NCBI GenBank assembly: GCA_963768165.1
Contig: CAVYHJ010000003.1
Coordinates: forward strand, 602,286-666,285
Length of the DNA: 64,000 nucleotides
Direction of reading: 5' to 3'
Source: CAVYHJ01 sp963768165 [NCBI: uncultured bacterium]
GTDB lineage: Bacteria > UBP4 > UBA4092
The notes under the pieces are model-generated. The model was given only the letters and a program-made list of their open reading frames with translations, was not told the origin of the DNA and searched no databases. The position numbers and the translations under genes are program-made. Shown one piece after another: positions 9,601-17,398 of the stretch. Position 1 is the stretch's first letter. Each line of letters starts with the position of its first letter.

Positions 9601-12600
9601 AGAACCCCGTGCACACCTATGGGGTAGTAAGTGCGCCGACGACTTATACGGTGCAATTACTAGTGACCAACAGTACGGGGAGCAGCACATCCGTACGTGT
9701 TAATTATATTTATGCGATACCACCAACCGCACCGGTATCTGGATTCTATGGGAGTCCGACGGCAGGGGCTACACAGTTCAATGTGAATTTTATAGATACA
9801 TCAGCAAACTATCCGGTCACTTGGTTCTGGGATTTCGGTGACGGGAATACCGATACGACGCAGAATCCGACTCATACCTATGGTACGGTTTCGGCGTCTA
9901 CGGCTTACACAGTGGAACTGATCGTGGTGAACAGTTCTGGGACCAGCACAACGATACAAACAGATTATATCTATGCGATACCGCCGACACCGCCGATAGC
10001 CGGATTCTATGCAAGTCCGTCTAGTGGATACGGTGCTTTAACGGTGAATTTCACAGATACGTCAGCGAATTATCCCGTTACATGGAATTGGGATTTTGGT
10101 GACGGAAATACAGATACCACCCAAAATCCAAACCATGTCTATAGTGCAGTTGCGGCACCCACGACATATATCGTTCAATTAATTGTCACTAATAGTGATG
10201 GGACAAGTACCACATCCAATAATATATTTGTGACGGAACCTGCACCCGGGGGAAATGGTAGTGGTCTTGGATTTTATGGCACACCTACTTCCGGTTATGG
10301 ACCCTTGGAAGTGTTCTTCACTGATACAACCGGTGGAAATCCAACTTCATGGGCATGGGACTTCGGTGACGGTAGTACTGATACTGTAGATCAGAATCCA
10401 TCCCATCTTTATGGGTTTGTATCCGCACCAACTACTTATACTGTGCAATTGATCTTAAGTAATGCCTATGGTACCAGCACAGCGACTCAAATCAATTATA
10501 TATCTGTCACCGAACCACCACCGGGAGCTAATTTCAGTGGAAATCCGACCAGTGGATATGGTGCCTTGACGGTGAATTTCACCGATGAATCGGTTCCTCT
10601 AGTTCACGGGAATTCAGAAGTTAGCCCGACCTTGCCGACGAGTTGGTCATGGAGTTTTGGGGATGGCGGAACCAGCACAACCGAGAACCCACAATATATC
10701 TATAGCGTGGTAGGAAACCCGACCAGTTATACGGTTCAATTAATCACAGGCAATGCCTTTGGAAACAATACTGCCACCCAGACGAATTATATTTCAGTGA
10801 CTGAGCCCGGTCCAGTGGCTGGGTTTGGCGCCTCACCATTAAGCGGGTATGGTCCATTAACGACACAATTTAACGACCAGTCCTCGAGCTTGTACGGGAA
10901 TGGTATATGGTCATGGAACTTTGGCGATGGGAACACTGGCAGTGGGGCAACAACCACTCATGTGTATGCCACCGTGTCTGTTCCGACAAGTTACACCGTA
11001 GTGATGACAATAACCAATCCATTTGGCAGCAGCAGTGCAGTTCAAAGCAATGCAATTTCTGTAACGGAACCTGCGCCTGGAGGCAATGGGACGGGTTTAG
11101 GCTTTACGGGTAGTCCGACGAGTGGCTATGGCGCCTTGACGGTCTACTTCACGGATACGACGGGTGGTAATCCGACATCGTGGAGTTGGAATTTTGGAGA
11201 CGGGAATACGGGTAGTGGATTGAGCACGAGTCATGTGTATCAGACAGTGAGCGCGCCGACGTCTTACACGGTCACCCTGATTCTGAGTAATACCTTTGGG
11301 ACGGCAACCGTCACATATATCAACTATATTACTGTGGCTGAACCAGCACCTGTAGCAGGATTCTATGCGAATCCGACGAGCGGTTCAGGTCCGTTGACCG
11401 TGAATTTCACAGATACCTCGGCAAATAATCCGACGAGTTGGAGTTGGGATTTTGGGGACGGTGGCACCAGTACCAGCGAGAACCCGACGCATGCGTATTC
11501 TTCAGTGACAGGAAATATCTCATATACGGTGACGTTAATCGCCAGCAACGTTTTCGGGACGAGCACGGCGATTCAATCCAATTTAATTACTGTTTTGGTG
11601 CCTCCACCGCCATATGAGACGCAGTTACCGGACTTGAAATTATTCCCTGGACAATCGCTTCCGTTGGCGTTTGATATCAATGATTTCATTACGCCAGGAT
11701 CAGCGAATAGCTATTCAGTGATTACGAATTTCCTAGAGTTGACATCTTTGAGTAACAGTACGGTGAACGAATTAAGTTACGGTAGTCCGACAGTAGGATT
11801 AAATGCCTATGGAGCGTCCAATGGGTTGAGTACCAATACGGTAACGAACCTGGTGAAATATTCGACCTACAAGATACAGGAGTTACCGAAGATTGGATTA
11901 AATCCAGGTGAGTCGTATGTGATCAATGTAGCGAATTATACCTTGAGTGACGGGGCATCGTTACCGCCGCCGTCGTTTGGGAATCCGAGTTCGATTACAG
12001 TGAGTGACTTTACCCGGGTCACGGCATACTGGAGTGGGGATACGGCAGTAGTAGTCACCTCTTTGAGTCCCTTCTTTGGGGAAGTGGATGTGGATGTGAT
12101 AGCGGCGCCGGTAGCGGCCCCGCCGTATGGCGTGGATATAGACAAGGAACGGATTGCGGTATTTACCAATTTGTTATCGAACGGGACATTCAGCACAGCA
12201 AATGACACGACCAACTATGGGTTGGAAGTAGCACCTGGCCGACCTAACTTGGCGACGCATTCGTGGATATCGAGTTATACGGATTTGGCGGGGACTCAAG
12301 CGGATGGAGTGTGGAAATTTACCTTTAATGATGCCTCCAGCGGAGTGAAAGTAACGCCATTCCCGTATAATTGGCTATCGGTATACACGACGCAAGGCGC
12401 CTGGTATATCGCGCGGATGCATGTAGTATCGGATACGCCGAACAACACACACACGACGTTATTATTCTCCTTTAGCAATTTAATAAATGTCGGGGTAGGA
12501 ACGAATGTTGGGGCGAATGTATTATTCGGGACACCGACGACGTGGACCTGGTTGGAAGCTCCCTTCCTACTGCATGTTGCGAGTACGTCGGCGTTTCCGC

Positions 12601-13256
12601 AGTTTGAGTTGAAGGCGGGCGGAGCGGGTTCGATTTATGTAGACGAGTTGCAATTTATCAAAGCGACCCCGACGTTGATAGATGCGAACCGGGCCAGTAC
12701 GCGGTACAAGTATATTCATGGAGAATTTAATCAAGCGTCAGACACGGCGGATTGGGGACAGGAAGTGTATTTAGGTTCTTCCGGTGCGCCGGTATTTTCG
12801 GTGAGCAGTGGATATTTACGGGTAGATTTTTCCGGGGCAACTTCGGGGAGCGGTCAGAAAGGGTTTAAATGGACGGCCAGTACAACCGGTAGCGGAAATG
12901 GGCTTGTGACACCGGAGGCGACTCCCGGCAGACAGATTGGGGCACAGTTGACCTTGACCAAGGAGACAGGGAGTTTCGATTCCTTATTGTTGGTGGTATT
13001 AACGGCGATAGGGGTACAGAGCAGCGGTCAATATGGTTTTGGAGTACCGCCGAGCAATTTGGTAGCGGAGGCGGGAGTGGGTGCGTTGGCAGAAGGAGAG
13101 TATCGGACCGTAGGGACAGCCCTAAATGGATATTATCAATTCCAGTTTGGGTTGCGCAGTGATGAACCAGGCATCCTGGATGTCAGTAATGTGGATTTTG
13201 ACCGGGATGTGAACGATCCTAATTACGGAGACTCTTCGCTCTATCCTTATCCTTAA
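6681..13256 (+). CDS. Giant secreted protein: beta-propeller-like repeats, 13 PKD domains, jelly-roll C-terminus
   Basis: I start at ATG 6681 rather than 6660 because GGGAGGAG (6665-6672) is a good ribosome site only for the later ATG. Residues 10-38 are a signal sequence. Then come eight repeats of about 54 residues with the pattern NG-AICT-SGNQ ... GGAII-WQD-R ... DIYAQRV (about 40-475), probably a beta-propeller. Thirteen PKD domains follow (about 480-1640), each with a W-W-FGDG core. The C-terminal 550 residues include two jelly-roll, carbohydrate-binding-like modules opening NGTFSTANDT and HGEFNQASDT. The second module is paralogous to the fragment at 1-290 and related to the end of the protein at 26424. 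PKD arrays usually mediate surface display or polymer binding. No catalytic motif is visible, so adhesion or substrate binding is the likely role. Confidence 0.85.
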   Translation: MYSNNYFCWRFIDRFLVKMCLLFLFVFTIQSARLFAWDTINGVAICTASGNQMYPQLVGDGAQGAIITWQDARGSNDDIYAQRVDLNGNNLWTLNGNAICTVGGNQTVPQLVSDGSGGAIIVWQDDRGSSNDIYAQRVDGNGSTLWTLNGVAICTASGNQTVPQIATDGSGGAIITWQDARGTNDIYAQRVDGNGNTLWTVNGVAICTAASNQTIPQIIADGNGGAIIAWQDTRNGATNSDIYAQDVNGNGATLWTLNGVAICTASGNQTVVQLVSNGANGAVLTWQDSRNAGTNNDIYAQQIDNTGTVLWTINGVAICTATGAQDVPEICTDGLGGAIISWEDSRNAANSVDLYAQRVNSAGSTLWTVNGNVVVSTTGLQHEHKSAPNGSNGATFVWDDHRVTGQEWIYCQSFDSTGFASCGDNGISISTVGAHDNAQIIDTGNGNAIFVWDDQRSGNHDIYAQSFYNPCQITPPAPNAGFYGSPTSGYGVLTVNFVDTSANAPTSWAWDFGDGNTDTTQNPTHIYGTVSAPTSYSVQLIASNSFGTTTAIYVNYIYVTEPAPGQNGTGLGFYGTPTSGYGPLTVNFQDTTGGNPTSWSWDFGDGGTDTTNNPAPSYQYAAVATPTTYTVTLVVSNAYGSTTIINTNYIYITEPAPGGNGTGLGFTGSPTTGIGPLTVNFQDTTGGSPTSWSWDFGDGGTDTTNNPAPSYQYAAVTTPTSYTVTLIVGNTFGSNTISYPNYITVTEPVPGGNGTGLGFTGSPTSGIGPLNVNFQDTTGGAPTSWAWDFGDGGMDTTNNPSPSHQYAPVVAPTFYTVTLILGNAYGTTTVSYVNYIYVTEPDTLSAGFYGTPTAGSTPFNVTFVDTSANNPTSWLWNFGDGNTDTTQNPVHTYGTVGAPTTYTVQLIVSNVFGSSTAIYNNYIYAIPPTLPIAGFYGNPTAGSSPFNVSFVDTSANYPVTWNWDFGDGNTDTTQNPVHTYGVVSAPTTYTVQLLVTNSTGSSTSVRVNYIYAIPPTAPVSGFYGSPTAGATQFNVNFIDTSANYPVTWFWDFGDGNTDTTQNPTHTYGTVSASTAYTVELIVVNSSGTSTTIQTDYIYAIPPTPPIAGFYASPSSGYGALTVNFTDTSANYPVTWNWDFGDGNTDTTQNPNHVYSAVAAPTTYIVQLIVTNSDGTSTTSNNIFVTEPAPGGNGSGLGFYGTPTSGYGPLEVFFTDTTGGNPTSWAWDFGDGSTDTVDQNPSHLYGFVSAPTTYTVQLILSNAYGTSTATQINYISVTEPPPGANFSGNPTSGYGALTVNFTDESVPLVHGNSEVSPTLPTSWSWSFGDGGTSTTENPQYIYSVVGNPTSYTVQLITGNAFGNNTATQTNYISVTEPGPVAGFGASPLSGYGPLTTQFNDQSSSLYGNGIWSWNFGDGNTGSGATTTHVYATVSVPTSYTVVMTITNPFGSSSAVQSNAISVTEPAPGGNGTGLGFTGSPTSGYGALTVYFTDTTGGNPTSWSWNFGDGNTGSGLSTSHVYQTVSAPTSYTVTLILSNTFGTATVTYINYITVAEPAPVAGFYANPTSGSGPLTVNFTDTSANNPTSWSWDFGDGGTSTSENPTHAYSSVTGNISYTVTLIASNVFGTSTAIQSNLITVLVPPPPYETQLPDLKLFPGQSLPLAFDINDFITPGSANSYSVITNFLELTSLSNSTVNELSYGSPTVGLNAYGASNGLSTNTVTNLVKYSTYKIQELPKIGLNPGESYVINVANYTLSDGASLPPPSFGNPSSITVSDFTRVTAYWSGDTAVVVTSLSPFFGEVDVDVIAAPVAAPPYGVDIDKERIAVFTNLLSNGTFSTANDTTNYGLEVAPGRPNLATHSWISSYTDLAGTQADGVWKFTFNDASSGVKVTPFPYNWLSVYTTQGAWYIARMHVVSDTPNNTHTTLLFSFSNLINVGVGTNVGANVLFGTPTTWTWLEAPFLLHVASTSAFPQFELKAGGAGSIYVDELQFIKATPTLIDANRASTRYKYIHGEFNQASDTADWGQEVYLGSSGAPVFSVSSGYLRVDFSGATSGSGQKGFKWTASTTGSGNGLVTPEATPGRQIGAQLTLTKETGSFDSLLLVVLTAIGVQSSGQYGFGVPPSNLVAEAGVGALAEGEYRTVGTALNGYYQFQFGLRSDEPGILDVSNVDFDRDVNDPNYGDSSLYPYP
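6800..8090 (+). repeat. Eight in-gene repeats of about 160 bp (propeller-like units)
   Basis: Successive units start WDTINGVAICT, WTLNGNAICT, WTLNGVAICT and so on. Each encodes about 54 residues including a GGAII-WQD core and DIYAQ. The first six are closely similar. The last two are divergent, as expected for capping blades. Confidence 0.8.
8110..11600 (+). repeat. Thirteen tandem PKD-coding repeats
   Basis: Each unit is about 250-300 bp and encodes GFYG-PTSG ... W-WDFGDG ... Y-V-L. Several neighbours share long near-identical DNA stretches, for example around 9570-9620 and 10085-10130. This indicates recent duplication or gene conversion, and the array may vary in number between strains. 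Confidence 0.85.
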
Positions 13257-13283
13257 ATCTAGTAAACAGTGAATAGGATAATT

Positions 13284-13320
13284 AAGCGGGTGTGGAAATT
13301 TCCATACCCGCTTTTCTTTT
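13284..13320 (+). terminator. Terminator after the PKD-repeat gene
   Basis: Inverted arms 13284-13298 and 13299-13313 (one G-T pair) would fold into a long stem with a tetraloop at the centre, followed by CTTTTCTTTT. It lies 28 bases after the stop codon. Confidence 0.85.
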
Positions 13321-13403
13321 ACTGAACGTTGGCCGGAATATTCAATGTTTCATTAAAACTATCCTACCCACCCCTCCTTTAAAATGATAAAATATCTAAT
13401 ACC

Positions 13404-14156
13404 ATGCGCTCCATCATTTTCATAGATTTAGATGAAACAATTATGCAGGGTCCTTTATCCTCTGGCGTGTTTCCGTTTGTTTTTAATGAATTTCGTAAAT
13501 ATCGCCCGGAATTAGATGATAAAACTCTTATCAATGAACTTATTAGTATTCTGGAATCCCGTTACGTGGATAAACGGGTAGACGCTTTCGATTGGGACGA
13601 ATTAGTATATATGGTTGCCCTCAAATACAATATCCCCGTTCGTGTCTCCATTGAACAATTGATTAAGGAATACGCCAAGCCTCCCTATATTCGCGTGTAT
13701 GAGCATGTAATTCCAACTCTGCAGGAATTGCGTGAAGACAAACAGCGAATTCTTGCCATAACCACCAACGGCTTCTGGAAATATCAAGAGCCAACGGTAA
13801 AAGCGTTGGGATTGCGTGATTATTTCGATTATATCCTGACACCCGATTTAATGAGTTGTATTAAGGGAGAAAAACGGTTCTACCAACATACCTTGGACGG
13901 AACCAAAGTGGGCATTACCATTGGTGATCGTTATGACGCTGATGTCGAATGGCCAAAAGATTTGGGGTTTCATGCTGTATGGATACCTGTCGAAATTCCG
14001 TCGGAAATAAACCCTGTCCAATCCCCCTTTGACCGTGCAAAATCTTTAAAAATACCTCCCCCGTTTCATCAACGGCCCGATGCGGTTGTTATGGGTTTTC
14101 ATGAAATTTTATCTACGGTTAGAGAGATCGAAAGACGGGCCACTGGCGATGAATAA
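13404..14156 (+). CDS. HAD-superfamily hydrolase
   Basis: Haloacid-dehalogenase motif I is D8-L-D10-E-T12 at the very N-terminus. Motif II is in LAITTNG (about 119), the motif III lysine in CIKGEK, and motif IV in TIGDRYDADVEWPKDLGF. The helical cap sits between motifs I and II, so it is a subfamily I phosphatase, usually acting on small phosphorylated metabolites; the substrate is not predictable. The length (250 residues) fits the family. There is no ribosome site. A TATCTA box lies five bases before the ATG, so the mRNA may be leaderless. The gene is single, preceded by a terminator. Confidence 0.85.
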   Translation: MRSIIFIDLDETIMQGPLSSGVFPFVFNEFRKYRPELDDKTLINELISILESRYVDKRVDAFDWDELVYMVALKYNIPVRVSIEQLIKEYAKPPYIRVYEHVIPTLQELREDKQRILAITTNGFWKYQEPTVKALGLRDYFDYILTPDLMSCIKGEKRFYQHTLDGTKVGITIGDRYDADVEWPKDLGFHAVWIPVEIPSEINPVQSPFDRAKSLKIPPPFHQRPDAVVMGFHEILSTVREIERRATGDE

Positions 14157-14242
14157 TTTTTACTTGAGGTTTATTTTATTCGTGATATAATTTTTTAAGA
14201 GGTCACGAGGTAGATAAAAAGAGATTTAAAGAGGGTGCTATT

Positions 14243-14842
14243 GTGAAATCACATGGTTTTACTTTGACAGAAGTAGCAATATTATTGGTTATTGTTGCAC
14301 TTCTTGTCGCTATCGCTGTGCCGAATTTTCGTTTAGCGACGATTAAATCCAAAGAAGCCTTGGCTCTGGGACAATTGAATGTTATTGCGCTGGCTCTAGA
14401 ATCCTATTATATGGATTACCAGTCCTATCCTTTAACCGCCTATACCAATCCTGTTGTACCGACAGTGGCGGATGACGGCGGATCAAGCCATACCAGCTAT
14501 TTCACCCTAAAACCATTAACCACTCCGATCGCTTATGTCACTCGGATTCCAGAAGATCCCTTCGCAGAAAAACCTATCCCCCCTACCTTTGATCAGGGAT
14601 ATGGGAGATATGGACATATCAATGCCGGGTTTGCCTATCGCAATACTCAGGGTTCAAATCGATTGACCTATCCCGCTTATCCGCAATATGGTCAGGAATG
14701 GCAATTAGCTTCCGTCGGTCCCAACGGACGGTATGATTCCTGGGGAACGACTCCCGATAATTTGGTCTTCTACGACCCAACCAATGGTATTCTTTCCAAC
14801 GGCGATATTATTCGGATGCAACGAAGCAGCATACACAACTAA
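14243..14842 (+). CDS. Type II secretion/type IV pilin-like pseudopilin
   Basis: The start is GTG 14243 with GAGGG seven bases upstream. The N-terminus MKSHG/FTLTEVAILLVIVALLVAIAVP is a prepilin: cleavage after Gly, Phe at mature +1, Glu at +5 and a long hydrophobic helix. Pseudopilins polymerise at the inner membrane as part of type II secretion or pilus machines. The soluble part ends with a GspG-like block (LASVGPNGRYDSWG ... YDPTNGILSNGDI). A nearly identical YDPTNG--S-GDI signature ends the otherwise unrelated protein at 46423. No other secretion or pilus genes are adjacent, so this is an orphan pilin whose machine is encoded elsewhere. Confidence 0.85.
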   Translation: MKSHGFTLTEVAILLVIVALLVAIAVPNFRLATIKSKEALALGQLNVIALALESYYMDYQSYPLTAYTNPVVPTVADDGGSSHTSYFTLKPLTTPIAYVTRIPEDPFAEKPIPPTFDQGYGRYGHINAGFAYRNTQGSNRLTYPAYPQYGQEWQLASVGPNGRYDSWGTTPDNLVFYDPTNGILSNGDIIRMQRSSIHN

Positions 14843-14865
14843 TTGACAAGTTCGTCCACCTTTTT

Positions 14866-16494
14866 TTATTTATTCCAAAGTTCATTGGAAATTAATTCTT
14901 GAGATCCTTCGTTTGCTATGAAATACAGGTGTTTGGAAACCTTTTTTTGAAGATAGCCAAAGTCTGATTCGTTTTGTAAAATGACATACGTTTTTCCGGG
15001 TTGATTTAGTATAATAGCGATTTCATCCAGTGTGTCAATATAATCCACCGGGTATCCGGGTTTTAAATAAAATGAAATCGACCACCGGTTGGGGTGATAC
15101 ACTACCACATAATCATTTTTTTGAAGAAGGAGATTTAATTTTTGACAAAGAGCACGAGTGGAATGGTTTTCTGCGAATTTAGGTCCTATATTAAAAAGAG
15201 CGAGTTGAATAATTAATAAAATATTGCACAATGCAATCGTGACAAACGACCAGTATACCTTCTTCCATTTGACAAACACAAAAGGTAAAATCCCCATGAG
15301 AAGAAGTAAAATTCCTTCCGCATACATCGGTCCGCTGAAAACCATATGTACTTGCGGGTCAAATTTGACAAACTCCATTCCTAAAATTAACAGGAAAATT
15401 CCTGGGATACACAGAAAAACCATTAAGATTGTAAAAAGTATTTTTGAACAGGGTTCCGAAAATTCTCTATCCCAATAATTTGCGATGAGTAGTGCTACTG
15501 GCGCAATATATGGCAATAAATAGGTCGGTAATTTGGAACTGGACAAAGAAAAGAAAATAAATCCTACTGCAAACCAAACAAAGCAGAAAAATCGGGGTGC
15601 GTCTTCGAACCACGCAACCCCGCGGTCATTTAATTTTATCCTTTTTAGAGAAACCGGTAAAAACCAAATCCAGGGAAATAAACCGAGAACCGCTACTGGA
15701 ATATAATAATACAAAGGGCCGGAACGTTGATGCGTGGTGGTCAAGAACCGCAATATGTTTTCTTTAATAAAAAAGAAATAAAGATAACCCGGAAGACGGT
15801 AATTCGCGAGTAAATACCAGGGTAGGGTTAAAATCAGAATAATTAGAATCCCCCAGCCTAATTGCATTTCTTTAATACGGGAAATCTGTTTTTGTTTCCA
15901 GAGATAGATGAATAAAATAATAGCGGGTAGGGCGATCCCCACGGGTCCTTTGGTTATCATGGCGCCACTGAAAGCAAGATAACTCAGATAATAATACAAG
16001 GGCTTTTTATATTGTAATCCAGTAAGAATCAACGTTATTCCAAGAGTGGTAAAAAAGGTCAGGGTCATATCCGTAATCACGAATCGTGCAGGTATGAAAA
16101 ATCCCGGACTGGTTAACAAAATTAAACCTGCGAGAAATCCTGTACGTGGATTCCACAGGATGGTTCCCAGATAATAAACAGTGAATAGTGTTCCCAATCC
16201 CATGAGTGCCGGGACGAGTCGTGCAGAAAATTCACTGACACCAAATAATTTAAACGAGGTCGCCACCAGCCACATGAACAATGGCGGTTTGTCAGGATGC
16301 GGTTCGTTATTGAGATAGGGAATCACCCAATCATGTCGGTCAATCATCCCTCGTGCCATGATGGCGTATCGCGTTTCATCCCGATCCAATAACGGCATAG
16401 TTCCTAGACGGTAAAATAATATGATTCCACTAAATATCAATAACAGCCATAAATATGCACGATGAGGAGTATTTGAATTTTTCGTCAAATCCAT
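14866..16494 (-). CDS. GT-C family glycosyltransferase (ArnT/PMT-like, GT39/83)
   Basis: The protein has about 12 hydrophobic segments. An early periplasmic loop holds the conserved LLDRDETRYAIMARG motif, whose acidic residues are the catalytic base and metal-binding region of ArnT and protein O-mannosyltransferases, followed by PHPDKPPLFMW. Such enzymes transfer a sugar from a polyprenyl-phosphate carrier to lipid A or protein on the outer face of the inner membrane. The length (542) is typical. The acceptor is unknown. The gene ends convergently with the pseudopilin. Two further GT-C genes lie at 19370 and 20833, and a polyprenyl-phosphate mannosyltransferase-like GT2 that could supply the donor is at 43844. 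Confidence 0.85.
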   Translation of the reverse strand: MDLTKNSNTPHRAYLWLLLIFSGIILFYRLGTMPLLDRDETRYAIMARGMIDRHDWVIPYLNNEPHPDKPPLFMWLVATSFKLFGVSEFSARLVPALMGLGTLFTVYYLGTILWNPRTGFLAGLILLTSPGFFIPARFVITDMTLTFFTTLGITLILTGLQYKKPLYYYLSYLAFSGAMITKGPVGIALPAIILFIYLWKQKQISRIKEMQLGWGILIILILTLPWYLLANYRLPGYLYFFFIKENILRFLTTTHQRSGPLYYYIPVAVLGLFPWIWFLPVSLKRIKLNDRGVAWFEDAPRFFCFVWFAVGFIFFSLSSSKLPTYLLPYIAPVALLIANYWDREFSEPCSKILFTILMVFLCIPGIFLLILGMEFVKFDPQVHMVFSGPMYAEGILLLLMGILPFVFVKWKKVYWSFVTIALCNILLIIQLALFNIGPKFAENHSTRALCQKLNLLLQKNDYVVVYHPNRWSISFYLKPGYPVDYIDTLDEIAIILNQPGKTYVILQNESDFGYLQKKVSKHLYFIANEGSQELISNELWNK

Positions 16495-16502
16495 ATTTAA
16501 TG

Positions 16503-16511
16503 ATTATAGCA
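16503..16511 (-). promoter_or_regulatory. Extended -10 promoter of the GT-C gene
   Basis: On the minus strand TGC-TATAAT is followed after eight bases by the ATG at 16494, so the leader would be only one or two bases. No convincing -35 box is seen, as expected for extended -10 promoters. Confidence 0.5.
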
Positions 16512-16653
16512 GGAGTAAATAAATAAGTGATTACATTATACACTAATGGTGCACTTCAAATTTGAATGCAGCATTTTTATTACCCAAAGTGGTTGGAATT
16601 TGGTATAAATATATAATATTGAATTTACGCTGGTTATACATTTTTTTAAAAAA

Positions 16654-16690
16654 GTGTAAGAAAATGCCTTCGAGATGACACTGCTATAGT
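16654..16690 (+). promoter_or_regulatory. Promoter-like block, copy 1 (upstream of second ECF sigma gene)
   Basis: GTGTAA (16654-16659) is followed by 11 bases and then CGAGATGACACTGCTATAGT (16671-16690). Copy 2 lies 131 bases downstream with 17 identical bases in the core, and a looser copy 3 is at 19135. The fixed spacing from GTGTAR to the GATG core and to TG-C/T-TATA in all three points to a shared promoter or operator. Confidence 0.6.
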
Positions 16691-16784
16691 AGAGAAATGT
16701 TTTAAAGTTTCCCGATTTTAGGCAGATTTAAAAGAAAAAAGGGGAATTTATAAAGTGTTGAAAAATAATGAGTTAACACTAAAA

Positions 16785-16821
16785 GTGTAGTAAAAATCGC
16801 TTGAGATGACACTGCTATAAT
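16785..16821 (+). promoter_or_regulatory. Promoter-like block, copy 2 (at the start of the second ECF sigma gene)
   Basis: GTGTAG (16785-16790) is followed by TTGAGATGACACTGC and a perfect TATAAT (16816-16821) with an extended -10 TGC. The sigma-gene ATG at 16820 lies within this block. Transcripts starting here would therefore either be leaderless or use a later start codon. Confidence 0.6.
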
Positions 16822-17398
16822 GAGAGATAATACACGGGTACAGTCAGACCGACGGAAAATAAATGCAGAATTGGTAGAGAAAATTCTAGCAGGAAATAAT
16901 GAAGCATTCACAGAGTTGGTTAAAGAACATTACGCGATTTTTTTCGCACTAGCATTACGGTATGTGCATGATATGGGTCGTGCCGAGGATATTGTACAGG
17001 ATGGATTAATGACGATTCATAAAGAATTGGGAACCTTGCGGAATCCGGAACAGTTCAGTTCTTGGGCGTATACCATTATCCGTAGGAAATCCATTCGGGC
17101 TATTAAAAATATATCTCGTGAATCGAAGGTTATGATGCAATACGCTGAAAATGAAGAAATAAGGAAAATCCGCGAGAAATCAGAGGAAACGATAAATTTG
17201 TCTCATAAAAAAGAGACGATTATGAAAGGAATTTCACAACTTTCAAATAAATATCGGGAAGTTATGGTGCTGTATTATCTGGAGGAATTGGATTTTAAAC
17301 AAATCAGCAAAAGACTTTTTTTAAGTCGGCGGGCGACGGATATCCGGTTATACCGGGCTAGAAAAAAGTTGAAGGAAATTTTGGGAGGAATCCTTTGA
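16820..17398 (+). CDS. ECF-type RNA polymerase sigma factor
   Basis: Region 2 is seen in LALRYVHDMGRAEDIVQDGLMTIHKEL and FSSWAYTIIRRKSIR. Region 4 is LSNKYREVMVLYYLEELDFKQISKRLFLSRRATDIRLYRARKKL, with an intact helix-turn-helix. The length of 192 is normal. The start is uncertain: ATG 16820 overlaps a promoter-like TATAAT and has no ribosome site, and an in-frame TTG at 16871 would still leave a complete region 2. The gene is translationally coupled (ATGA overlap) to its anti-sigma gene at 17395. Two upstream copies of a promoter-like block suggest autoregulation. Confidence 0.85.
   Translation: MRDNTRVQSDRRKINAELVEKILAGNNEAFTELVKEHYAIFFALALRYVHDMGRAEDIVQDGLMTIHKELGTLRNPEQFSSWAYTIIRRKSIRAIKNISRESKVMMQYAENEEIRKIREKSEETINLSHKKETIMKGISQLSNKYREVMVLYYLEELDFKQISKRLFLSRRATDIRLYRARKKLKEILGGIL

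Noticed and set aside
9303-9656. Minus-strand 117-residue open frame inside the PKD gene
   Set aside because: It is antisense to repeated PKD codons, has repetitive low-complexity composition and no ribosome site. It is a shadow of the real gene.
8110-11600. Tandem repeats as a possible CRISPR array
   Set aside because: Unit length (250-300 bp) and continuous coding of PKD domains exclude it. No cas genes are present.
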